From: Phycisphaerae bacterium
Lineage (GTDB): Bacteria > Planctomycetota > Phycisphaerae > Sedimentisphaerales > Anaerobacaceae
Assembly: GCA_017993835.1 (NCBI GenBank)
Contig: JAGOLX010000005.1
Coordinates: forward strand, 132,019-196,018
Length of the DNA stretch: 64,000 bases
Direction: 5' to 3'
Shown: one piece after another, positions 43,001 through 51,600 of the stretch
Layout of the letters: every line of letters begins with the position of its first letter
Position numbering within the stretch: position 1 is the first letter of the stretch
Made by a program: the position numbers and the translations under genes
The notes under the pieces: model-generated
What the model was told of the DNA's origin: nothing
Databases searched by the model: none
What the model saw: only the letters and a program-made list of their open reading frames with translations

Positions 43001-45028
43001 GAAAGGCTTGCCTTCGAGACCCTTCTGTCGGATCTGTCGGCAGCCTTCATCAACCTGCCGGTCGACGAACTGGACCAGGAAATCGAGCGGTGGTTGGCGC
43101 GGATCGGGATATTCCTGGGGACTGACCGCGGCGGGATCGTCCATGTCTCCGGCAGGAAGGCGATGTTCAGTCACTCGTGGGTGGCCGAGGGTCGGACGCC
43201 CCCTGCGATGACGATGGACAACGTCAACTTGGAATGGAGCATGAATCAGTTGCGTCAAGGCGATATTCTCGCGTACGCCTGCATTGAAGACGCCCCGCCG
43301 GAGGCTCAGTGGGAGAAGGAGTACTGTCGCCGGAACGGCATCCAGTCGATTCTCATCATGCCGCTGGAGGCGGCTGGATTGATGCTGGGCATCCTGATGT
43401 TCTCCTCGATGCGGACGCGACGGGAGTGGCCCGATGAACTGACTCAGCGGCTGCGCCTGCTCGCCCAGGTTTTCGCCAACGCGATGCTGCGCCGCCGGGC
43501 GGAGGAGGCACTGCGGGCCAGTGAGAGCCGTCTGCGAAGCATCGTCCGGACGACGCCTGCGGGCATCGGGCTGGTCTCCAACCGGATCATGCTGGAAGTG
43601 AACGACCGGGTTTGCGAGATGGTGGGCTACCCGCGGGAGGAGCTCACGAACCAGGGCGCGAGAATGCTGTATCCGACGCAGGAGGAATACGAGCACGTCG
43701 GGCGCGAGAACATCCGCCAGATCGAGGAGCGCGGCGAGGGGATGATCGAGACTCGCTGGAAGCGACGGGATGGGAGCATTATCCACGTCCTGCTCCACTC
43801 GACCCCTCTCGATGCCGCCGACTTGTCCAAGGGAATCACCTATGCGGCGATGGATATCACCGAGCGAAAGCGCGCGGAGGCGGCGCTGCAGGAATCGGAG
43901 CAGAACTACCGCGAGGTGTTCAACGCCGCCAACGACGCGGTCTTGATCCACGACCCGGCTACCGGCGACATCCTCGACGTGAACAAGACGATGCTGGACG
44001 TCTACGGATTCAGCTACGAGGAGGCGCTGGGAGTCAACGTGGGGATGTTCAGTTCCGGCGAGCCCCCGTACACGCAGCAGGAGGCCTTGGAGTACATTCG
44101 CAAAGCGGTCGCGGAAGGGCCCCAGTTGTTCGAATGGCATGCCAGGAAGAAGAATGGGGAACTCTTCTGGCAGGAGGTGAACCTGCGGACCGCGACGATC
44201 GGTGGGAGGCTCCGAGTCCTGGCCGTAGTCCGCGACATCACGGATCGCAAGAAGGCCGAGACACAGGCGCAGCAGCATCTGGCCGAACTGACGCGCGCCT
44301 GGCACGCCAACATGCTCGGCGAAATGGCGTCCGGACTGGCGCATGAGTTGAACCAGCCGCTCTGTGCCATCGTCAACTACTCGAACGGCTGCCTGCGACT
44401 GACCCGTCGTCGCGACTACTCGATGGAGACCGTGGTGGCTTCGATCGAGCAGATCGCCGCTCAGGCACAGCGCGCCGCGGACATCGTCAAGCGGATTCGC
44501 GGCCTGATCGGCCGGCGCGATCCTCAGCGAATTCTGCTGGACCTCGGGGATGTGCTCGCGGATGCCGTCCACATGCTCCGCGACGAAGCGATGGCGCGCA
44601 ACGTGGCGATCATCACCAGGGTGCAGGCGGACCTGCCGAGGGTCAGGGGAGACGATGTCGAGATCGAACAGGTTGTCCTCAATCTCATGAGGAATGCCAT
44701 TGAAGCGATGAACGATCCGAAGATCACCCACAGGAACCTGACGGTTGCCAGTCGCCTGACAGAGAGTCACGAGATCGAGGTTTCCGTGACAGATACGGGT
44801 CGGGGGATTCCGCCGGGAGTCTCGGAGCGGATTTTCGAGTCGTTCTTCACGACCAAGCCGGGCGGGATGGGGATCGGCCTGTCCCTGAGCCGGCGGATCA
44901 TCGAGGCGCACGACGGTCGGCTCTGGGCCGAGTCGGACGGCGGGTCCGGCGCCACGTTCAGATTCACATTACCTGTTGAAGGGGACATTCATGGAGAAGG
45001 ACAGTCCGGTTGTGTTCATCGTGGATGA
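40076..45028 (+). CDS. Giant soluble PAS/GAF sensor histidine kinase (FixL-like)
   Basis: 1650-residue cytoplasmic kinase with no membrane segment. By eye the order is PAS1-PAS2-PAS3-PAS4-GAF1-PAS5-GAF2-GAF3-PAS6-PAS7-HisKA-HATPase. PAS ends are marked by GRDITDRRRAED, AFIDTTERRHAEEAL, VVRDISDRIRAEH, MDITERKRAEA and VVRDITDRKKAE. PAS5 contains a cysteine-rich stretch, CYEVWSGRTEPCAGCP, suggestive of redox or metal sensing. The phospho-histidine is H1423 in GLAHELNQPL; ATP-binding motifs include NLMRNAIEAMND, DTGRGIP and GGMGIGLSLSRRIIEAH. The kinase core is FixL/DctB-like. ATG 40076 follows GAGGGG. The 3' end overlaps the regulator gene by 38 nt, so the two are co-translated partners. Confidence 0.9.
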   Translation: MQGRGTTERRQPEPHPTATPESSFPEPVVDLLPCSFFITDHEGQFLRWNRDFRCLIEYSDGELGSMHILDVVDSECRGALAEAMNRAFEGDAIRMDVVCRARSGRAIPLFITAQRATIEARTCLIMVGTEEARRRSAVQQWAEQNVMDERNLLRTLIDNLPDAIYVKDRQSRFLLCNKEVLRRKGVASLEEIVGRTDFDFYPPDLAKSVYADEQELMQSGRPLINKERCVFDKGTGQPTWNLTTKVPLRNAANEIVGLVGIGRDITDRRRAEDAYHAIVDHSLQGLIVIQDGRIVFANRATEEISGYSTEEIETSTPELLRDFIHPLDRDKVWRSHEARLRGERLPEQYEFRVIRKDGSIRWLQIHTSRVEYRGRPAVQGAFIDTTERRHAEEALRRSEARNQALLNANPDLMFRLSRGGMFLDCKPPKDDALSVSPAQFIGKHLEDVYPAGLTRALMHCIEMAVQTGRVQTLEYALPDADSGAAMFECRVVACAEQEVVAIVRDISDRIRAEHLAELQRDLAIRLSSLSDLKEGLQHCLEAAVKASQMDCGGLYTVDPQGACFRLAAHVGLSEEFTERAASHSMEFQETHRTLNRGPVYGTYGALGLLGGPALQAERLRAAAIIPIRHNDRVIACLNVASHTTDEVPPWSRVILETIAAQIGSALSRLNIQELLQRSEQEKAVILNTLPQIVIYHDLAHRMIWANRTAVDAIGKSVEEIVGRPCYEVWSGRTEPCAGCPADLALRTGCSQEAEIIGYDEGSWLMRGEPVRDEHGQLLGVVEHALNITNRKRHEEELRRRLQFEGLVTSISTYFASLQADELDEGIQRALADVGHFVDADHCSVLLLQDGGTRMHQAYEWFSEGIDPKPRWVRDVETSQLPWGIEQLRQSRVLNIPSVRELQGQAADAKGLLETMGVKSLLCAPIVIGGKFFGFFDIAVVRRERTWPDDAVQLLKITAEILANALERKRSAELMHERLAFETLLSDLSAAFINLPVDELDQEIERWLARIGIFLGTDRGGIVHVSGRKAMFSHSWVAEGRTPPAMTMDNVNLEWSMNQLRQGDILAYACIEDAPPEAQWEKEYCRRNGIQSILIMPLEAAGLMLGILMFSSMRTRREWPDELTQRLRLLAQVFANAMLRRRAEEALRASESRLRSIVRTTPAGIGLVSNRIMLEVNDRVCEMVGYPREELTNQGARMLYPTQEEYEHVGRENIRQIEERGEGMIETRWKRRDGSIIHVLLHSTPLDAADLSKGITYAAMDITERKRAEAALQESEQNYREVFNAANDAVLIHDPATGDILDVNKTMLDVYGFSYEEALGVNVGMFSSGEPPYTQQEALEYIRKAVAEGPQLFEWHARKKNGELFWQEVNLRTATIGGRLRVLAVVRDITDRKKAETQAQQHLAELTRAWHANMLGEMASGLAHELNQPLCAIVNYSNGCLRLTRRRDYSMETVVASIEQIAAQAQRAADIVKRIRGLIGRRDPQRILLDLGDVLADAVHMLRDEAMARNVAIITRVQADLPRVRGDDVEIEQVVLNLMRNAIEAMNDPKITHRNLTVASRLTESHEIEVSVTDTGRGIPPGVSERIFESFFTTKPGGMGIGLSLSRRIIEAHDGRLWAESDGGSGATFRFTLPVEGDIHGEGQSGCVHRG

Positions 45029-45611
45029 CGATGAGGCCATCTGTGAATCTCTGCGCCTGCTGATCGGCGACATCGGCCTGGAGGTTCGGACGTTCACCAG
45101 CGCTCGCGAGTTCCTGGAGAAGTACGATTCCTCGCGTCTTGGATGTCTGGTGCTCGATGTGCGGATGTCGGGCATGAGCGGCCTGGAACTCCAGTCGAGA
45201 TTGCGGGAACTGGGTCACTCCATCCCGACGATCATCATCACCGGTCACGGCGACGTGCCGATGGCCGTGGAGGCGATGAAGGCCGGGGCCATGGACTTCA
45301 TCGAGAAACCGTTCCGCGACCAGGTCCTGCTCGACAGCATTCAGAAGGCCATCGATCTGGACCTGCGGATTCGCCGTCAGCACAAGGAACGCCAGGACGT
45401 CCAGGCAAGAATCCAGCATCTGACCCAGAGGGAGAGGGAGGTGATGGATCGTCTCATCGCAGGCAAGAGCAACAAGACCATTGCGTTCGATCTCGGCATC
45501 AGCCAGAAGACCGTCGACTTCCACCGGGCCAATATCCTGGAGAAGGTCGGCTGTGCCAGCGTCGTGGAACTCGTGCGACTGGCGCAGAAGGCTGCGGGCG
45601 GCCGTCTTTGA
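44991..45611 (+). CDS. FixJ/NarL-type response regulator
   Basis: 206-residue regulator with an N-terminal receiver and a C-terminal LuxR-type helix-turn-helix. The phospho-acceptor is D56 in LVLDVRMSGMSG, with acidic D12/D13, the T in IIITGHGD and K in IEKPF all present. The output domain shows LTQREREVMDRLIAGKSNK and ISQKTVDFHRANILEKVG. ATG 44991 with GAAGGGG upstream is preferred to TTG 44976, and both lie inside the 3' end of the kinase gene. By analogy with FixL-FixJ the kinase phosphorylates this protein, which then activates unknown promoters. Confidence 0.93.
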   Translation: MEKDSPVVFIVDDDEAICESLRLLIGDIGLEVRTFTSAREFLEKYDSSRLGCLVLDVRMSGMSGLELQSRLRELGHSIPTIIITGHGDVPMAVEAMKAGAMDFIEKPFRDQVLLDSIQKAIDLDLRIRRQHKERQDVQARIQHLTQREREVMDRLIAGKSNKTIAFDLGISQKTVDFHRANILEKVGCASVVELVRLAQKAAGGRL

Positions 45612-45813
45612 CTCGATCATAAGCAGTGTGCTTAGGTGGTTTGCTGGGTCACACCAGCGAACGGCTTGGATTGGCCGGTCTTTGGCTGGTGTCACGGTGT
45701 CTCCCGCAGGAAGAGTCCCCGTTTATCTCAGCCTGAACCCATTCGACTATAGGATTGAGTGCTCGCATTGTGCGGGCGCGGCTTCCGTGCGTTCGTCCGA
45801 GAATGTGTGGTGC

Positions 45814-46227
45814 ATGACAAGACCCAAGAGACCGATACTGTTGGTGGAGGATTCCACGGCCGACACGCCAGGGACGCGATGGGCGTTGACGGATCTGGAC
45901 GTTGCCGACCGCGTGGTCTCCAGCACGACGCCGGAGACGCTGACGTATCTCAAGACGCAGAGGGAGCAGAGACCGTGCGTCGTTCTCTTGGCTGTGGATG
46001 AAGACAGCGAGGATGGACTCGCGACGCTCCGGACCATCAAGCAGGACGAACAGTTGCGAAGCATCCCCGTGGTTGTGCTGGGGCCGTCAGGCAATCACGA
46101 CATGGTTGACAGGAGCTTCGGGTTGGGGGCCGCCGGGTACATGGCCAGGTCACAGGACGGCCGTGAGTTCTCCGCGACCATGCGTACTCTGTATCAGTAC
46201 TGGAGTCTGAGCGAATTGCCCAAGTAG
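45814..46227 (+). CDS. Receiver-domain protein lacking the phospho-acceptor aspartate
   Basis: 137-residue stand-alone receiver-like protein of the Rcp1/CheY type (ILLVEDSTADTPGTRWAL, then SIPVVVLGPSGNHDMVDRSFGLGAAGYM). At the usual LLD phosphorylation site the sequence is LLA60-V, and the conserved lysine near the end is arginine (YMARSQ). The acidic pair E12-D13 remains. It is therefore likely a pseudo-receiver that binds partners without phosphorylation; D62 as a shifted acceptor is possible but unlikely. ATG 45814 has only a weak Shine-Dalgarno. It lies 202 bp after the FixJ-like gene, and that gap holds no open frame or convincing promoter. Confidence 0.75.
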   Translation: MTRPKRPILLVEDSTADTPGTRWALTDLDVADRVVSSTTPETLTYLKTQREQRPCVVLLAVDEDSEDGLATLRTIKQDEQLRSIPVVVLGPSGNHDMVDRSFGLGAAGYMARSQDGREFSATMRTLYQYWSLSELPK

Positions 46228-46238
46228 CGCCTCTTGGT

Positions 46239-46306
46239 GCCGCCCGTCCTCGCGAGTCGCCTCCTTCCGACCCGCCGCTGGACTGGGGGGGCGGGCGGCT
46301 TTTATT
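46239..46306 (+). terminator. Probable rho-independent terminator
   Basis: GCCGCCCG (46239-46246) pairs with CGGGCGGC (46292-46299), followed by TTTTATT. A tighter alternative uses CCCGCC (46271-46276) and GGCGGG (46290-46295). It ends the receiver gene and lies just before the convergent 81-residue gene. Confidence 0.5.
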
Positions 46307-46547
46307 GCACCTTCTTGATCCAGCGAAACCGGAAGCGGTCGCGAATCCGCTCGGCGAAGCGCACTCCGATCCGTTGTGTGCTCCAACGAAAGTCGTGCCT
46401 TCTCAGATCATCGCGGGCGACTCGTGATTTCCGCCCGATCAGGAGTTGTGCCAGCAAGCCCGCCACGAACCCCAGGCCCGCAGACCTCATGCGTTCGGGC
46501 GTCGGTCGTGCTTGATTCCTCTGGAAGATCATTCGTCGGCGAGGCAT
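46302..46547 (-). CDS. Small basic protein of unknown function
   Basis: 81-residue arginine-rich protein that I do not recognise. The middle holds a short hydrophobic stretch (GLGFVAGLLAQLLIG) flanked by basic segments; the C-terminal half (VRFAERIRDRFRFRWIKK) could be an amphipathic helix. It may be a small membrane-associated protein. Its ATG lies 3 bp after the stop of the upstream gene with AGAGGT overlapping that stop, a typical translationally coupled layout, which is the main evidence that it is real. Confidence 0.5.
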   Translation of the reverse strand: MPRRRMIFQRNQARPTPERMRSAGLGFVAGLLAQLLIGRKSRVARDDLRRHDFRWSTQRIGVRFAERIRDRFRFRWIKKVQ

Positions 46548-46550
46548 GGC

Positions 46551-47132
46551 TTACCTCTGCACTGCCCGGGCCACGGACTCCAGCAGTGCCAGCCCGGTTC
46601 GGCTGACGGGCTCGCCCGCAGCGAAGAGCTGATGCCGGTCGAGGACCTCAGGCGCCTGCTGGTAATAGCGCTCGACGGCGCCCACACCGCCTTGGGCCGG
46701 TCCGGCGGTTCGGTAGCCGCCGTCCAGCAGCCAGGAGCTGATTTCCTCGTCGAGTTCCGCCGGGTAGATCAGAGCCACAACGCACTGCCCGTCCGCGTAG
46801 CGGGCCAGGTGTGCCTTCGCCTGGCACGGGGGAGCCGTTCGAACGGCCCAATCGATCAGACGCTTGAAGTCGCCGCGAGCGGTGTGCTCGTCTTCGGCGT
46901 GGAAGAACATGCCGGCCTCAAGCTGGAACCGCTCGGCGGGCACGCCCTTGAGCTCCAATCGGCCGTCCGGAAACGCCCGGTGGATCTTGTACGCCTTGCC
47001 CTCACGGTATCGTTCGCTCTCCAATAGCTCGGCCACCTCCGCGGCGGTGAATCCGACGCCGGCGTGGTCGCCGAAGTCGAAGACGTACAGCCCTTCGTAC
47101 CGATCTGGTTTTTCCAGTTTTGGCAGTTTCAT
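46551..47132 (-). CDS. Conserved-looking hypothetical protein
   Basis: 193-residue soluble protein without a signal peptide; I do not recognise the family. It begins MKLPKLEKPDRYEGLYVFDF and is acidic with mixed helices and strands (VGFTAAEVAELLESERY, LIYPAELDEEISSWLLDGG). Codon use is like the neighbours, and a coupled small gene follows. ATG 47132 is chosen although a longer frame extends to 47270: a perfect TATAAT lies exactly 6 nt before this ATG and there is no Shine-Dalgarno, consistent with a leaderless message. Confidence 0.65.
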   Translation of the reverse strand: MKLPKLEKPDRYEGLYVFDFGDHAGVGFTAAEVAELLESERYREGKAYKIHRAFPDGRLELKGVPAERFQLEAGMFFHAEDEHTARGDFKRLIDWAVRTAPPCQAKAHLARYADGQCVVALIYPAELDEEISSWLLDGGYRTAGPAQGGVGAVERYYQQAPEVLDRHQLFAAGEPVSRTGLALLESVARAVQR

Positions 47133-47138
47133 GCACGG

Positions 47139-47144
47139 ATTATA
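47139..47144 (-). promoter_or_regulatory. -10 box directly before the hypothetical gene (leaderless candidate)
   Basis: TATAAT on the minus strand (47144-47139) ends 6 nt before ATG 47132. The -35 region is weak (TGTACA at 18 bp spacing or TTGTGT at 21 bp). Confidence 0.5.
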
Positions 47145-47231
47145 AGCGGCGTTCGCCCAGGTTGTACACAATTTTTGCCTGGCCGACGGAGGAGGGCGGA
47201 AGCCATGAACCCGCGAACTCGCGCAAACACA

Positions 47232-47260
47232 TTGTCGCCTGCGACGTTTCATGGTACTCT
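47232..47260 (+). promoter_or_regulatory. Promoter of the DUF4056 lipoprotein gene
   Basis: TTGTCG (47232-47237), a 17-bp spacer and TACTCT (47255-47260). Leader about 46 nt to ATG 47313. Confidence 0.4.
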
Positions 47261-47312
47261 GTCCCGGCATAGTGATGCAGATGCCTCATTTCGGTGTGAG
47301 TCAGGACAGGGA

Positions 47313-48467
47313 ATGCGCTATTGTCGATGTGGTGGACTGGTCGTTCTGTTGTCGATGTTCCTGGGCGGGGCGTCCGGGTGTCGGTCGGGTCTCTTCCTGG
47401 CCACCGCGGCTATCTCTCAGAGAACGCCCTGGTTGCCGGGTCGGGGCGGGCCGGACGGACTGACCTTTGATGGGCTGGACCCCCGCGTGCCCCCGCGGAT
47501 CCGGCCGGGCTGCTACGCCAGCGCAACGCGGAGCGTCCATTTCGTGGATGCGGCAGACCTCGGGTCCCACGGCTATCGTTTCAGTTGGTCCGAGCACAAC
47601 GGCATTGCCTATGCGTGCCGCGGCGGACACATCGATATCGCCCACGTCCGCAAGGGGGCCGACTGCACCGGGTATCTGGCCGCCGTCACGCTCGATCATC
47701 TGAACCGGGGCGAGGCGTCCTTCCAGTGCAAGCTGATGGAGCCCTCCATCTACTTCGTGACGCTGACGTTTCCCCCCGGCTGGGATCGGCGGGACGAGGC
47801 CGAGCGACGACGGATCGCACGCGCCGTCGCGGTGCGAGTCGGACAGTATGTGGGTTACACGTCGCTGACCTGGCACGAGATCATCACGTGGTTCGGCTAC
47901 AGGCCCAGGCCGCACGTGTCGGAATTCCCTTCCGCCTTCTCCTGGGAAGACACCTACTCGAATTTGCTCGGGGCGCACATTGCCGGGACGGCCCTGGAGG
48001 ACGAGAGCCGGGACTTCGACGACGCCATGACATTCGCGATGCAGGAGAAGATGAAGGAACTCGGCGGGCAGTCCCTCGCGGTGGCGAAGCAGGCCTCCGA
48101 GGCCATGAAGGGCCAATGGTACTCCAGTAACTGGGTTTCGACCGCGATCCGAAGGAGAGACCTCGACGTCGGGTGGGACGATGGTTATGTCTCGCCTGTC
48201 CTGGTTCCTTCCGTGCCGGTCTGCGAGGGGACGAAACCCTGCTTGCTGGCGATGCCGACCGTGGATTCTGTCGCGGAGTATGGGTTCTCCCTGCACGTGG
48301 AGATGGCGCCGAAGGTGTGGGAGATGAAGAAGATTCGAAAGGTCCTGGCGGCTGCAGGGTGTCCGGACGTCAAGCATCTCGATCCCGCCGTCCATTTCCC
48401 GTTGATCGTGGCCTATATCGGGGCATGCATCGCCGACAGGGACGATCTGAGCCTGGGACCGCCGTGA
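47313..48467 (+). CDS. DUF4056-type lipoprotein
   Basis: 384-residue predicted lipoprotein: MRYCRCGGLVVLLSMFLGG is followed by the lipobox-like GASGC. The mature part contains AYACRGGHIDIAHVRKGADC and SLTWHEIITWFGYRP, which I associate with DUF4056, a family of envelope proteins of unknown function. The H-E in SLTWHEIITW and nearby histidines could bind metal, but no activity is established. ATG 47313 gives the lipoprotein signal and has a partial Shine-Dalgarno (AGGACAGGGA); upstream in-frame codons look non-coding. It diverges from the leaderless hypothetical gene. Confidence 0.62.
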   Translation: MRYCRCGGLVVLLSMFLGGASGCRSGLFLATAAISQRTPWLPGRGGPDGLTFDGLDPRVPPRIRPGCYASATRSVHFVDAADLGSHGYRFSWSEHNGIAYACRGGHIDIAHVRKGADCTGYLAAVTLDHLNRGEASFQCKLMEPSIYFVTLTFPPGWDRRDEAERRRIARAVAVRVGQYVGYTSLTWHEIITWFGYRPRPHVSEFPSAFSWEDTYSNLLGAHIAGTALEDESRDFDDAMTFAMQEKMKELGGQSLAVAKQASEAMKGQWYSSNWVSTAIRRRDLDVGWDDGYVSPVLVPSVPVCEGTKPCLLAMPTVDSVAEYGFSLHVEMAPKVWEMKKIRKVLAAAGCPDVKHLDPAVHFPLIVAYIGACIADRDDLSLGPP

Positions 48468-48567
48468 TTTCCCTCGCGTGACCGAGGAGGCGGACGCAGT
48501 CGGAGGATTCGACACGGGAGACCGCAGACGGCGAATCGTTCCAACAGGCTGCTCGACAAAAAGAGAA

Positions 48568-48595
48568 GGGGCCCGTTCCTATGGAGACGGGCCCC
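48568..48595 (-). terminator. Rho-independent terminator of the 1012-residue secreted protein gene
   Basis: Perfect 9-bp stem GGGGCCCGT (48568-48576) and ACGGGCCCC (48587-48595) with a 10-nt loop. On the minus strand it is followed by TTCTCTTTTT. It lies 20 bp after the stop of the minus-strand gene. Confidence 0.75.
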
Positions 48596-48615
48596 TGTGT
48601 TCCTGCGTCAGACCC

Positions 48616-51600
48616 CTACTGGGCCGGATGGCCGAAGCCGATGCCGTCGATGTAGAGGTGCCCGGCGCCGCCCTTGGTCGGATTCGCCCGGTTGCCCGTA
48701 CCGATGTACAGCTTCTGGACCTTGGTCAACTTGACCCCGGCGGCGGTGAACTCGCTCAGCGGGATCTCCCACTGCTGCCAGCTCGGCGTCACCGTCACCA
48801 TCGGATCGGGATGAGTGACCGCCTTGCTCTTGCCGGAACTGTCCTCGACCACGACATAGAGCGTGTCGGGCGTGCTCGTCGGCTGTGCGACCCCGATCTC
48901 CGCGGTCTGCCAGGCGCCGGTGGCGCCGGTCGCCGTGACGCTCGAGAACCGGGCGATGGTGGCGTCGGTCGTGCTGTGGCTCGTCACCGCCAGACCAATG
49001 CAGATCGTGCCGGTCAAGGTGATCGACTGCGGGTTCCAGACCATCGTCGTCCAAGCGACGCCGTCGGTGGAGTAGTAGGCATTGAAGTCGTTGCCGGAGC
49101 GCTCGATCTTCAACCAGACGGGGGCTCTCATAGCGATCTGCTCGGGTGTGGCCACCGCGCTGTCGCTGACTGCGGTGCCGGCATTGGTCAACCTCGCCTG
49201 ATAGCGAACGCCATAGTCCGGCGTGGCATAGACGGCAGCAAAGCGGGCCGCGGGGTCCACGCTCTCGCGGATCATCAGGCCGACCTTGGTCCATTCGTTG
49301 GCTCGGACCAGACTCTCGACCTTGGCGATGATCGAGCCGTTGCCGCTGAGCTGCTTGAAGGCGAAGTGGAACTCATCCGTCGCATTCCAGATGTCCGCGC
49401 CAATGCCGCCCATCACGATGCTGCCGTCGCCCAGCTCGGCGAACCCGGGGGTGTCGCCGCGGATGTTCACGAGGAGCGTATCCGCGCCGTCGGCGCTCCA
49501 GTCCTGCGTCGGCGAGAACTCGCGGTAGGCCTCGCTGAAGTACGGCGTGTCCACGTTGTTGTACTCGAACGGCATGGACTGCTTGCCCTCGTAGACAATC
49601 GTCCGCTCGCCGAACGTCCCAGCGATAGCATCCATGTACCCGACGAACGAATTGCTCAAGTGGTCGGTATACCCGTCGATCCAGGTGTCGTAGAGGCAGT
49701 TGTCGGTGTCGTTGTAGGCCTCGAAGTCGTCGATCGGCTCATATTCCTGGGTCGTGAAGCTCCAGATGGCCCCTTCATAAAGGCTCGGATCCATGGCCTC
49801 GTTGACCTCATTGACTCGCCAGTAGTAGGTCGTCCCGAGGTTTAGACGTCCCGGATCGAAGCTGTCGTCCGCTACGGTGGTCGCCGATGCGGTCCCGTCG
49901 GCCACGGCTTGCTGATCCTCGCTGAAGTAGACCTGGTGCGACGCGGCCTCGCGTCCGGCTCGCCAGGTCAGCAGGGCGTCCAGCGGCACTTCCGTGGCTC
50001 CGGACGCCGGCGCCGGTTCCCAGGGCCGGACCGGGAGGTAGAGGAACTGCACCTCGCTGAGGCTGTACTGAGCAGCGTAGCCGCCCCAGTTGCTGGTCAT
50101 CGTGAACTTGACGAACTTCGCGACGATGCCGTCGAGGTCGAATGCCTGAGCGGTGCAGGTGATGTCGCCGGGGGCCTGGGCGAACTCGAAGTTGCCCGCG
50201 GCGGCCCACTCAACGCCGTCCTGGGAGTACTCGATCGTCACGTCCTTGATGCCCAGACCGATGATCGACTCCAGCGACTGGTTGGAGTTCCAGACGAGCA
50301 ACTGCTCGAGCTTGTAGACCTGGTCGAATTCGAACTCAATCCATGCGGGCTCGGGTGCGTTCTTGGCACTGAACCACATCTGGAATTCCGTCGTGGAGTG
50401 TGTGCCGTTGATGAGGCCCGACCCGTTGACGGTGTTCTCCGGCCCCATGCCCGCCAGGGCACTCGATGCGGTGGCCGTGATGTTCTGGATCGGATACGAC
50501 ACCGGCTCAGCGGTGAACGACCAGACCTCGCCTTTGGCGACACCGGAATCGGAGGCCGTAGTGACCTCGTCCACGCGCCAGTAGTAGACCGTTGCGTACT
50601 GGAGGGGCTCGGCCGGCACATAGGTCGTCTCGGCCTGGGCCCGGCTGACCAGCACGCTTCTCGGATCGTCTCGACTGGCATCGGTGACGTCCGCGAGGGA
50701 GGTTCCGAAGTACACGTCATGCGCCGTAGCGGAATCGGCTGCCGTCCAGCTCAGAGCCGTGTCGCGAGGCACATCGACCGCCTCGTCCTGCGGATTGGGG
50801 TCGGCGGCTGTCTCACCGGATTCGCCGAGCATGTAGCGCACGGTGTTGATGAACATCTTCGCGCCGTCGGGGTACAAGTCATAGTAGCCGGCAGTCTCCG
50901 AGTTCACTCCGTCCGTTTCGCGGCTGCCTGTCAGGAACACCATGCGAGGACCGGCCAGCACATCGGTTCCGGCCCCCCCGGCGTGCGTCACCGTGACGCC
51001 GGCAGGCCATTCCGCGATGACCATCGCGCCGATGGCGGAATGAGCGCTGCCCGGGGCGACCGTAGCCAGGACCTTCCCGTTGGCATTCGGCGCCTCGGTG
51101 ACGATCGAGATGCCTCGCATCGTCGCGCCGCTGGAAGGGTGCTTCATGACGCCGGCATACGGATTCACCATGGCGCCCCCTGTCAAGTCGATTCCCCGAA
51201 AGACCTGATGCGCCGGATCGACGGCCGTCAGCTTGATGTCCCCGGTGGTGTCCGGAATCGTGTTCCCAGTGGAGAGGCCCAGCCGGTTCTGGCGGATGGC
51301 GTACCCTCCAAGGATCATCATGGGAGCGGTGATCGTGGTGTTCCACGTCGTGGCTGCCGCGTCCTGGTAGTTGCCGCTGCCGACCGAACGGCTGACGATC
51401 ACCAGATCCGCCGCGTTGAGGAGGGCGGCGTCGGGACTGGCTGTTGTGACATAGCGGGTCACGTTGTAGCCGTTAGTCTTCAGCAGATCCGTGTACCCTT
51501 TGTCGGTTGCCGTGGTGAAACCAGTGCCGGCGGCGCCCGAACTGGGCGTGTCGTCGGCCGCGTGAAAGGAAACCCAGACGATGTTGGCCGCTGAGGCGGG

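Noticed and set aside
41093-44911. 1272-codon minus-strand frame opposite the sensor kinase
   Set aside because: Antisense shadow of a long GC-rich gene; the sense strand has unambiguous PAS, GAF and kinase motifs.
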